Program-made: the position numbers and the translations under genes
From: Metellina segmentata
Taxonomy: Eukaryota; Arthropoda; Arachnida; Araneae; Tetragnathidae
Length of the DNA stretch: 64,000 nt
Direction of reading: 5' to 3'
Assembly (NCBI GenBank): GCA_947359465.1
Contig: OX375874.1
Location: 91,792,172 to 91,856,171, forward strand
Shown here: positions 39,373 through 64,000 of the stretch, piece after piece
Numbering within the stretch: position 1 is the stretch's first letter
Layout of the letters: each line of letters begins with the position of its first letter
The notes under the pieces: generated by a model
Database searches by the model: none
The model's input: the letters and a program-made list of their open reading frames with translations, nothing else
What the model was told of the DNA's origin: nothing

Positions 39373-40705
39373 CACTGCTAGCCATCCAAAATGCAACACC
39401 AAGAAGGTCATGACATGTCAAAGCCAAATGTATTAGAGATAACACACAGTACAAATGTGAAACGATTGAAAATACAGACACCTGTGAGGTGAGGAAAACG
39501 ATGAAATCAGTATTGAGTATTGCGGCCACGGCTGGCAATACCCGCTGCTACACGCCTCGGAATTGTATAAGGAGACTTTGGATGTTTTGTTGGGGTATGG
39601 TAGCCCATTCTGCCTCCACACGTTGCAAAAACCTGGTGTAGCAGCAGGTGGTGTATGCCGGGTCATTCGTTCTCCAATCATCGACCAGACATGTTCGATA
39701 GGCATGCCAATGCCATCTGGCGGTCGAAGAAGTCTTGAACATTGCGTGCCACGTATGGTCGTGCATTGTCCTATTGAAATGTGGCCGCAGGCAAGGCCTG
39801 AAGGTAAGGGAGGACAACATGCTCCAAAACCTCTGAGATATAGCGCTGGCTGGTCAGTGTACCGACAGTGCGTACTAGGGGGATGCGGGAGGGGAATCCA
39901 ATACCACCCCAAACCATAATACCGGGTGCAGGACCAGTGTGGCGATGCAACAGGGAAGCAACCACTCTACACCGTGTCTCCAGACTCTAATCTGAAGAAG
40001 CGTGATTCGTCTATAAAGACAATGTCGTGCCATTCGTTTGTCCATGTCCGCCGTTCATAGCACCATTGCAGACGCAAACACCTGTGATTTTGAGACAAAG
40101 GTAATCACCAATGTAGGCCTTGCGGACATTCCACTGTGCTGCAAACGACGTCAAATGATACGTGCGGACACTGATTGTTGTGTAACAGACCGTATTTGTT
40201 GTGATATGGATCCTGATGTGGCAGAGCGATTCATCACAATATGCCTGCCATCACGTGTAGTGGTGCGATGAGGCGTGCGCAATCGGTCCCATCGGTCAGT
40301 CGTTCCGTCCTGCATCCATCGCTTACATATCCGCATCTCTGTTGCTTGGTTACATTCGACACGATCACCGATTTCTCGGAAGGATAATCCGCAATCTCTA
40401 TAGGCAACAATTCGTCCTTGGTCGAACTCAGAAACGTGCTCAAATGACGCTTGTATTCTTCTACGAGGCATAGTGAAGTTGCTCACGTAAAACAACCGCA
40501 CGAAAAAAAATATTTCCAGTACTTCAAAACGGTATTCTGTTTACCGTTTATATAGTGCTTGTAGGTGGCGCTACAGGCGCCCATGATGTACGTCTGCGCT
40601 GAAATGCAATCATTTGCATTTCATATCGAGTATACGTATGGTGCAAATTTCACGCGGTTTGGATGCTTCCTTTATGGTGTTGCATTTTGGGTGTGACCAG
40701 CAGTG
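39373..40705 (-). mobile_element. Tc1-like transposon, second family
   Basis: Ends CACTGCTAGCCATCCAAAAT and, in reverse, CACTGCTGGTCACACCCAAA. The transposase on the minus strand begins MPRRRIQASFEHVSEFDQGR at about 40470 and continues through GLSFREIGDRVECNQ, HRHTGPAPGIMVWGGIGF and QRYISEVLEHVVLPYLQ. The Gln before the second catalytic Asp is a stop (F-Q-stop-DNARPYVARNVQ) near 39771, and a later deletion leaves EHVWSMIGERMTRHTPPAA in another frame. Tcb1/Tcb2-like. Confidence 0.88.
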
Positions 40706-40717
40706 TGTGTATATATA

Positions 40718-41940
40718 CACTGAAGAGCCAAACCATTATGACCACCTACTCAATAACACATTGCGCCTCCTTTGGCCTGCTAAACAGCTGCAACTAGCCT
40801 GGGCATAGATGCCACAAGTTCTTGGTACATGACAGGAGACAGGTTGTACCAACTGTGTAAGCTGCGGTCAAGCGAAATTGATAGCGAGATATTCGGACAT
40901 GGTGGTGTATCAGCTCTGAGCTGCTGCTCCATGACACCCCAAAGGTGCTCTATTGGATTACGATCCGGCGAGTTAGGTGGCCAGGACATTAAGTGGAATT
41001 CATCCGTATGCTGCTCGAACCACTCCAACACAATCCGAGCCTTGTGACTGGGGCGTTGTCCTGCTGGAAGATTCCATTTCCAGTTGGGAAGACAGACGCC
41101 ATGTAAGGGTGCAACTGACCCGCAATGATGTTCAGATAGTTCGCAGCGCTCATGGTCTGTTCTACCTCAACTACGGGTCCCAGATTCGCCGATTAGAACG
41201 TTCCTCAAAGCATAATACAGCCACCGACAGCCTGTGTATGACCTGCTGTACAAGAGGGGAGCAACTGTTCGCCTGGCAGACGGCGTACCCTGACACGACC
41301 ATCGACGTGATGAATGAGAAATCGGGAATAATCTGACCAGGCCACTCTTCCACTCATCCATGGTCCAGACTAGATGTTCCCGGGCCCACTGTAGGTGTAG
41401 TTGACGATGGCGCTTGGTCAACAGAGGCACACGAGTGGGACGTCTGCTGCACAGTCCCATATCCAACAGTGTCCGCTGAACTGTGTGTTCCGAAACACTT
41501 GAGCTTGGACCTACATTGTATTGGGCTGTCAGTTGAGCCACTGTCTCTCGGCTATTTTGCTTTACCAAGAGGGACAGTCTCCGACGTCCTTTTTCTTTGA
41601 TGGCGTGTGGACGTCCAACATCTTGGCGTCTACTGCTGGTGTCACCGTCATTTATCCACTTTGCATAAATACCAACAACGGCAGATCGTGCACAACCTAC
41701 CAGTCGTGCAGTTTCGGTGATACCTCGTTCCGAGTTTTCAGGCCATTACGATCTACCCTCTATCAAATTCGCTTAGATCAGCAGCCTTTCCCATCACACG
41801 CAAAAGTAAGTACAAGAACGAGTACTTCCTTCTCCAGCAGCAGTTAAATACCATTCTCACTTAATCCCGTGCTCTCCACGTCATCCAGACGAGTTCATTG
41901 AAAAATATGAGGATAGTCATTATGTTTTGACTCGTCAGTG
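40718..41940 (-). mobile_element. Tc1-like transposon, third family
   Basis: Ends CACTGAAGAGCCAAACCATT and, in reverse, CACTGACGAGTCAAAACATA, flanked by TA. Minus-strand transposase pieces: VSEHTVQRTLLDMGLCSRRP and LQWAREHLVWTMDEW at 41568-41340, degraded centre, then WFEQHTDEFHLMSWPPNSPD and RNPIEHLWGVMEQQL at 41031-40780. The DNARPH block is frameshifted. Confidence 0.85.
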
Positions 41941-43213
41941 TATATATTAATATATACAGCGTTAGAAAAGAAAAATAAAAGCCTCTGCCATCATAGATGA
42001 TCCGCTCCTCAAATAATAAATTAATTTAGGTAATAGCATGTTAATTCAGGGCACAAAAAATTTCCACTTGCCATTGGCGAGCGAAATTTTTACTTTGGTG
42101 AATAAAAATTCTGTCAAAAATTGTCGATACATTTTTTATTAAAAAAAAAGGTTATGAATCTGGACTTTGTGTTTGAAAGTAGTTAGAAGTGTTGTGAATC
42201 TTATTAACGTTCACTGTGTAGTACGCAGGTTACAGAAATGGACAATGCATCATAAGGGCCCAAAACAGATTGAAAACTTAAATTAGGTCGGAAATGTTCA
42301 ATGTATAAGGAAAGACTCTATTCTTATTTATATAGGTAAGCTTGAATAAAACAGACGTTTGACTTTACATCAATAAAAGCAGTCTTTTGATCTTCCGATG
42401 TTTTGCTGTTTAGGCAGCCTAGTTGGTTCCTATACTTACAGCTCTACTTACTTAATATATGTATTACCCTTGCGCACATGTATACATACTATTGAAAGGA
42501 GTTATAAAAACTTGATGTCCATCTTGCAAGCTTGGGGTCATTGAGCTAAATTATAAAAGTTTTACAGATGAATAACAGATGTAAGTTCAATGAACTGTTC
42601 TTTAGCTCTGCTAGGAAAATGTCTTTGATCAGAAAGTAAATATCTGAACCAGTTGTGAAAATCAAACTTATTTTATAAACAGAAAGTTGTGAAATATTGA
42701 AGAAAACTGAGTCTGGTTTTATGTATCCACGCACCATCATATTTGAATATATCGAAGTTCTATCTCTTGAACGTGGAATTTCAGAGGAAAAAGATACGTC
42801 GCTTTATAAAGTTTTCTTCTCAAACTCTCGTGTTTACTTATCTCGAACAAGAAAACAGGGAGTGATATTTCTAAGCATACTCAGTGAACTGAAAATGTAC
42901 ACTAAGCACGCGATCCTATAAAGTCGTAACTCATCTTAAAATTTTCGCTCAGCATTTTCCGTGCATTGTGCCATGAAACCGAAAATACAATCCGATTTAA
43001 TGAAACATTTATCTTGACGTCCATCCCTACGTTTGAAATATGGAAAAGAACCTGTGCACTTCTGATTCAGTTATATAAGTTCTTCTCAAGGTATCTACTT
43101 TTGATGTTTTTCGTAATCCTCATTTTCCTCACACTAGGGCGTTCCTCTGTTCGGTTAATCTCTAGTTAATGGTACGGCCTTGAACTTGGTGTTATTTGGT
43201 GATTATATGGGTA
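41941..43213. other. Unassigned sequence
   Basis: No recognised gene. The frame at 42697-42921 (74 residues) has no known domain. Confidence 0.4.
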
Positions 43214-43527
43214 ACTAGCCACTGCGTGACCAGCACGGTGTTGTCCGTGAGTTCTTTTCGTGGGGTCAGGTATGACCACTGCTCGCTATCCCCCGGTGAT
43301 TGCTACGAATTTCCATTTGGTTTGCGAAGCATTAAAGAATAAATTTCATTTAATTCATTTAAAAATGTTCTAGATTGAATTTTAAAATTCACCGGGACAC
43401 AAATATTACAAAACATTCGGACTACCTGTGTACCAAATCCCATTACTGTTAGTGCCATAGATTCGTCAGGACTTAGCGTGCAGAAAGCAAACAGACAGAC
43501 AAACACTTCCTTTTATAATATTAGAGA
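43214..43527 (-). mobile_element. Short Helitron, 314 bp, reverse orientation
   Basis: The 3' end appears as ACTAGCCACTGCGTGACCAG at the left. The 5' end appears at the right as the reverse complement of TCTCTAATATTATAAAAGG. Flanking bases fit A/T insertion. Body blocks CGTCAGGA, ATAGATTC and TACCTGTGTACCAAATCCC match the family in reverse. Confidence 0.85.
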
Positions 43528-43530
43528 TAG

Positions 43531-44036
43531 CTACTATTATAAAAGGAAGTGTTTCTCTGTCTCATGGAATTCATTCTAATAGGCTACGAATTTACATTTG
43601 GTTTGTGTAGTAAACCAACACCATTGGGAACAAAAGGATAGCTGTTATCGAATTTGGCCGCATTTGACAATGACGAGGCTATTACGGCGTTGCCCGTGGT
43701 GTTGGTTCTTGCGAAGCAAACCATAGTACATTATATTCAAAATTTGGTTTGCGAAACAAACCAAATTATGAATTGTTTTGCGGTTTTGGTTTGCGAAACA
43801 AACCAAATTGGAATTCGCAGAGAATTTATTCCAATAGGCTACGAGTTTACATTTGGTTTGCGAAGCAAACCAACACCCCGAGGCTAGGCTTCCAATAAGC
43901 AAGGAATTCCTATTTAGTTTACGAAGCAAACCGAATGGGAATTCGTAGCAATCACTGGGGGTTAGCGATCAGTGATCACACCTAACCCCACGAAAATAAC
44001 TGTCACGGACAACGCCGTGCTGGCCACGCAGTGGCT
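43531..44036 (+). mobile_element. Helitron, forward, adjacent to an inverted one
   Basis: Starts CTACTATTATAAAAGGAAGT, three bases after the inverted Helitron, and ends GGACAACGCCGTGCTGGCCA then CGCAGTGGCTAT (CTAT for CTAG). The interior carries six or so GGTTTGCGAAGCAAACC-type hairpins (near 43600, 43702, 43743, 43788, 43855 and 43917). Confidence 0.8.
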
Positions 44037-44659
44037 ATATTATATATAGTAGAGTTACTATCTCAATTCTGATAATTCCCTTTCCAGACGGGTTACCAGA
44101 ATGAGGTTGGTGACCGTCTTCTTCTGCCTTGTGGACGAAAAATTAACCCCAAGCTCAAGGTCGTACCGTCAACTATAGATTTAGTGCTGTATTCAAGCTT
44201 TACTGATCGACTCTTTTCGAATTTAGAAATCCTACTTGACCTGTTTTTTCGACCCATGGAACCTCTTTGAAACGACAGAAGTAGTAGAAGTTGCCACAGT
44301 ACGCAGGTGATCATTCACTTTGTTGTCACGTCCCATAATTGCAAATAGGTCAAAAAGAAACCAGACTACATGGTCAGCTGACTTCAAGGGATACGTGTTT
44401 ATTTTGAGTTTTGTGATACGTTCGGTGTAGTAGACATAAATTTTTGTGGCCATAGAAATTGAGTTTTGATAAGTGCATTTGGAGAGATGTTGCCTGACTT
44501 CATAAGTGATAAATTCGGAAGGATATATTGAAACTCTCCCAACCAGTAGAAAGAATAGGGGAAGGTATCTTACAACAGTTAAAGAATCAATCTTAGCTAT
44601 AAATTAATAAACACGGCAACTGACTAATATTAATAAACCAGGGCTAACGTTAATGTTAG

Positions 44660-44808
44660 AGGTTACTAAACCAGTTTAATAAAAATGGTTAAGAAGAGTT
44701 TAAAATATTTCGATGTTTAAAACCATCGATGGTTTTTGGGCGATGTATTATTAACATCGAAAGTTTTAATATTGACATCGATGTTTTGTTGTCGATGTAG
44801 CATCCCTA
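44660..44808. mobile_element. Right end of the hAT-like element
   Basis: AACATCGA, GACATCGATGTTTTGTTGTC and GATGTAGCATCCCTA correspond to 17272-17430 of the hAT-like element, including the CTAAACCAGTTT flank. The left end is missing. Confidence 0.75.
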
Positions 44809-47800
44809 GCTCATAGCTAGTTTCAGGATGCATCGGTCGAAATTTCTGTAGTTCAGTGCGACCCTTTGCCCCTGCTCGGCTCACACTCTTCAAACTCCGG
44901 AAGATTTCTAAGCAATATCCATTTTTGCATATGCAATCTCCATTTCAACCTCTCACGACATTTCTTAAGGATGCATTTAACTTGATTTTGCCTACGTTTG
45001 TTATGAAAAACTTTGACAGCGCAGTTGAAATTTATTTATAAAATGCAGATTCACAAAACTGCTCAACACATTTGTTTTTATATTCAGTCTTCAGATTTCA
45101 TTCGCAGGTGGAATCATGTGATGTTTAATTTGGTTGTTATGAGGGAAAGCTAGTCTGCTTTATTTGAGATTTATTTCTAAAATGCAGATTCACAAAACTA
45201 TTCAACACATTTGTTTTGGAACAGATTCAGTCTACGTTTATCGCTGTGACAACAGCCTTGGCACTCTTTTAGGCGCACTTCTAATGTTGTCAAGGAAAGA
45301 ATTATTTCAAAATAGAGATTAATTTTATAAAGTCACATGATTCAAAATAATATAATATTTTAAAGATTAAAAATAATAGCCGCACAACTCATTTATGATA
45401 TAAATGTCTTCACGTTCAATTTTTCTTTGAGTAGAAAGAGTGCAATAGATGGACATCGCTTTGTAGCAGAAATTTTCAAATCCAGACAGGCGTTATATGT
45501 TTTTTGTCAATCCAGTTAGTCCCGACATTTTCATAAACATATCGCCAAGTTGCACAAGTATAGCAATGTCGAGTTCAGTTTTATGCCATAGATTCTAAGA
45601 AATAAGTGCCAAACCCTGTCATCCAACCCTAGAACTTAATTAAGGGGAACAACATCCCCTAAGGGATGAGGATTTTTTTCTTTTGGACAGAATATAAAGA
45701 ATTTAGTTAATTTTTGTTTTGGCTTGAAGAAAAAGAATTGTGAATTGAAAGATTCCGTGAAAAATTGCGATATAAAGTTCTTGTTTTATTTTCCCCATGT
45801 TTACTTTGCCACAGGTTAGCGAAACATACACTTTTCAAAAATTTTGAAAATTCAGTCTTGTTATGTTTCAAAAGCAATTCAAGTTGCTTTGATGGATGGA
45901 TTGTCCAGACAAGATATTTTAAGAGGAAAAGCACAGCTGCTTTATTGATAAGATTTATATTTATGGGAAGAAGATGCTTGCTTTTTATATTTAAGCAGAG
46001 GTAAGTCTCGTTTTTTTGCAGAAATCTAATTAAATTTGTAGTATGGGAGAAATGTGTCATTATATTTTAATGGGATGATTTACATAACCTAGTAACGGGA
46101 CTTAATTTAATCGTCTTGATTCTTAAAAACAGTGTATTAAAAAGAAAAATAACTCCATAACTTTCAAAACAAGAAACCTGAACTGTGTCTTTAAGAAACA
46201 AGAAGCATAACGATATCCCTTTTTACATTTATTGTAATAAGAAAACATCGAATAAACTGTGTGATACATGATGTACAAATCACATACAAAACATCTGAAA
46301 TAGAGAAAATCACTTAACTAAAATATTTCATAAGAAAATTGTATATCCAACCAAAAAGGTACTTAAAGGAAGAATTACTTTAAAAACTGCCCCACTTATA
46401 AAAACGCACTTTAAATTTTAATTTACATTAGTGTTGTGTTAACAAAACCATAATTTTTTATTTTCAGAGAATGGCCAAAGAAGTTAAAGTGAATAATTAG
46501 TATATTGAAACTGTTGAAAAATAAGACTAGTTTACGAATTATTAAATTGCTACTTAAATTTTAGTATTGAATGAAGCTCGTCTAATCTAAAAATATCATC
46601 GCAATCAGAACATTTTGAATTTGAGTTCGGGTAATGAGAATTAAGAGTTTTTAGTGATTTCTAATTTGATCTGATAAATAATAAAATTTAACATAATCTG
46701 CTATAGGACGGACGATTTAATTATTTGGACGATGAAATCATCACAATCCTTTTCGATAGTTTAAAAATATTTACGTATAAATAAATCTGTGAGTACTCAT
46801 ATTCCCTCTCTCAGAAATGTTCAATAACGGCTAATTTACATAATGAAGTTTATGCATACTTTTTTCCTACAAGAGGGCAACTCGAAATTTTAACTTTATT
46901 CAACGATGACAATCGATTGGAGATTGAAATAAATTATTAGAATGAACATTGAAAGCTGACAAGAAAGCTACTATTTTGTTACATATTAATATATATTTAA
47001 CGGTAAGCATTTCCTCGAATGACTCTTTCCTTCACGAATGGATATCACGCAACTTAATTTATTTTAACAGTTTGAAGAAAATAGATAAAATTAAATTTCC
47101 TAGTATATAAAATGAAAATATATTTCTTGTATATATTTCCTAGTATATAAAGAATAACAAACAAATAAAAAATCTAGTACAAACAGAAACATGAAACTTA
47201 ACACAAAATAAAAGTCTAACATACAGTATGTAAAAAGTATACTTTAAAAAAAATATTAAAAATTGTTATTCATATAATTAATTGAATATAGATTTGCTTA
47301 TTGATTTATCAAAAAAGATTTGAGCTTAGATTACAGGAATCCGACGAATGAATACATCAGACTTTCCTTTTTTGCTTCCTTGGCAAATACTCCTATCTCC
47401 ATAGTTTCACCTCTGTAAAAGTGTATACGGGGTAAAAATGGAGAAAATTAAAAATTCAAGATAAAATTAAATGGATCTTTTAAAGCAGATTTTATTAAAC
47501 AACGAAAAATTATTTTATACGAGGAATTGACATAAAATGAATACATAAACATAAGTTAAAACATTACTTAACTTAAATAACCTTATTGTCAAAATTATAT
47601 CAGCTTTGAGATTAAAATAAAATTACCTAGGTACGTAATTATCACCGTCAATTTACAGAAATAAACTTCATCAAGGTTGATCTTAGAAACCAATTTAAAA
47701 ATTTGTATAGAATATTAAAAATTATTTTCAATTGAATGAAGGTATTGCCTTATCTGTATAAACCGTAAACTTACAAAAATATCACAATCAAAATATTTTC

Positions 47801-48596
47801 CAAAATAAACGTGTAATTTAAATGCTACGTGTGCTTTATGTATGGTAACCTCGATGTCGAATTCTCTCAAACAATTCATTCAGCATTACAGTGGTAAAAT
47901 AATCATTAAAAGCAAATGAATATTAAAACATGAATGTAGTAAAATTTTGAATAACTTTAAAAAATATTATTATGAATAGAGTTAGCAAATTGATCAGATA
48001 AGATATGTGAGAAGTAGAAAACGTGAATACTGTTTTCTGAGATCACAATAAAAATTTGTTTCTTCACGAAAGGCAATATTATTTTAAAAATTCCACTCTG
48101 AGTAGTGACTAATATGGAATTCAACACACGAACTCCACGACTTATTTTCTTTTTTTTTATAAATTATACTATCTAACAAATCACAGACTTCTTCTGGTAA
48201 CTCAAACAACATATTTTCATACAACATTTTCAATAAATTAAAACATCACAAGTTTACTTGAAGACGTGTTCTGTACCATTTGAACATAGAATGCGATGCT
48301 CCATAGTTAATTGACCGCCGCTTGAATGTCATTTCTTTCATATCGGCGTAAGGTCGTCCCATTGTAAGCTCGCTTGTCATCACATTTGGGCGACAACTCG
48401 TAAAAGATATCACCTCTGCCATCTCTAAAGAACACTGAATTAGGACAACACTCATTCCGCAAACATTGCCTTTTACTGTACGGCCCACTGACAGTCGACT
48501 TTAGATTTGAAAGGCGCCACCAAACGCTTAAACGTCATCTAAAAGCAAAACAATTTGGTGGCAAGTCTTTGTTTACGCTATTCAGTTGAATTAAAA
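44809..48596. other. Unassigned sequence, including the 3' flank of gene 2
   Basis: No gene recognised over 3.8 kb of AT-rich DNA. The part just below 48597 is likely 3' untranslated sequence of the guanylate cyclase. The short frame at 48246-48488 has no known domain. A near-duplicate ATGCAGATTCACAAAACT block occurs at 45043 and 45182. Confidence 0.4.
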
Positions 48597-63336
<14,740 letters not shown>

Positions 63337-64000
63337 CTGTTAGATGACAAAAACCTAATGCATTCGTATATTAAAAATTATATGATAATAATAAAAATAA
63401 CACGATGCAGTTTGTTAGAAACTGTACTTCTATGAGAGGTAGGTTAATTTGGTAGATAGTAGGTTGATTTAACTGATAGTTATGTTTTCAAAAACTAGAT
63501 GGCGCCAGCTGTATGTGTGATTACATGAAAATGTTATAGCTCATCAATCGAAGAGGCGTGTGATGTTTGTGAGATGCGATTGCATTGTCTTTTGAGAACT
63601 GGTGGTTACGATTGAAATTAGGAAATGATGTGATCTAAGCCCCATGAAATAAGTTACATTGTTTTCAACGATTACGGGCTTTTATTTCAAAATTTACCTC
63701 AAGACGCCACTCATGAATCCTACAAATATTTTCAATATTTATATTATTTTATGTGATACTTTCAGAGTAATATTTTTCTGGAGATCCAGAAATTTCCAGA
63801 AGTTACTGAAACGAAATAAGAGTTCAACTTATGTGAACCATAAGTATTGAAACTATTTCAAACTTAAGCATTTTTCTTCTAGATTTTTCTTCACATAAAA
63901 TGTGAAAACAACCGGATGCTTTTATCACCAACTCCGTAGCAGTTATGAAGATTTGGATATTCTAATCAAAACAAAAATATTTTTCAATGAGTTTCAGTTA
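63337..64000. other. Start of an upstream cyclase intron
   Basis: By gene order this is intron sequence of the cyclase gene, leading to exons outside the window. No exon was recognised here. Confidence 0.5.

Noticed and set aside
39563..39919. 118-residue plus-strand frame
   Set aside because: Antisense shadow of the second Tc1-like transposase.
48246..48488. Extra exon of the guanylate cyclase or separate gene
   Set aside because: Lies beyond the cyclase stop codon with no domain and no splice support; treated as 3' flank.

Overview
The window is AT-rich eukaryotic DNA, most likely from an arthropod and probably an arachnid. The evidence is two intron-containing animal genes, GT-AG introns, and a dense mix of arthropod-type transposons: two tRNA-headed SINE families, Helitrons, four Tc1-like elements, pogo/Tigger, mariner, PIF-Harbinger, hAT-like MITEs, Ty3/gypsy and BEL/Pao. 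The arachnid placement is inferred from the style of the SINEs and Tc1 transposases, not from a search.

Layout. 1-1373 is the 3' end of a Ty3/gypsy element (integrase with one stop, then a putative LTR). 1419-4536 holds two almost identical head-to-tail Helitron-like units. 5-11 kb is a SINE graveyard with a 63-bp minisatellite. 10.5-14.5 kb holds an inverted-repeat structure around a BEL/Pao reverse-transcriptase fragment and a decayed gypsy element split by a SINE. 15648-18080 is a Helitron carrying nested SINEs and a hAT-like element.

Gene 1 (+ strand) is a carbohydrate sulfotransferase of the HNK-1/chondroitin 4-O type: exon 18773-18946 (membrane anchor), a 12.3-kb intron, exon 31255-32145 (catalytic domain), 354 residues joined in phase 0. 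Its intron is packed with SINEs, minisatellites, a PIF-Harbinger doublet with a 7 x 99 bp array, a pogo relic, and a Harbinger element ending 75 bp before exon 2. 37-44.8 kb is a second transposon block: Helitrons, three different Tc1-like elements placed end to end, two Helitrons back to back, and a hAT end.

Gene 2 (- strand, 63336 down to 48597) is the 3' part of a receptor guanylate cyclase. Nine exons with consistent phases encode the end of the kinase-homology domain, the dimerisation helix, the complete cyclase domain and a C-terminal tail. The extracellular, transmembrane and early kinase-homology exons lie beyond 64000. Its introns carry a 40-bp minisatellite, a second DD36E Tc1 copy, a SINE pair, a mariner relic, and Harbinger-, hAT- and TTAA-flanked MITEs.

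The two genes are unrelated in function as far as can be seen: one acts on glycans in the Golgi, the other makes cGMP at the plasma membrane. The most unusual structures are the tandem Helitrons with a reiterated GC-GNA-GC hairpin set, the tandem array of Harbinger ends, and the end-to-end Tc1 trio.
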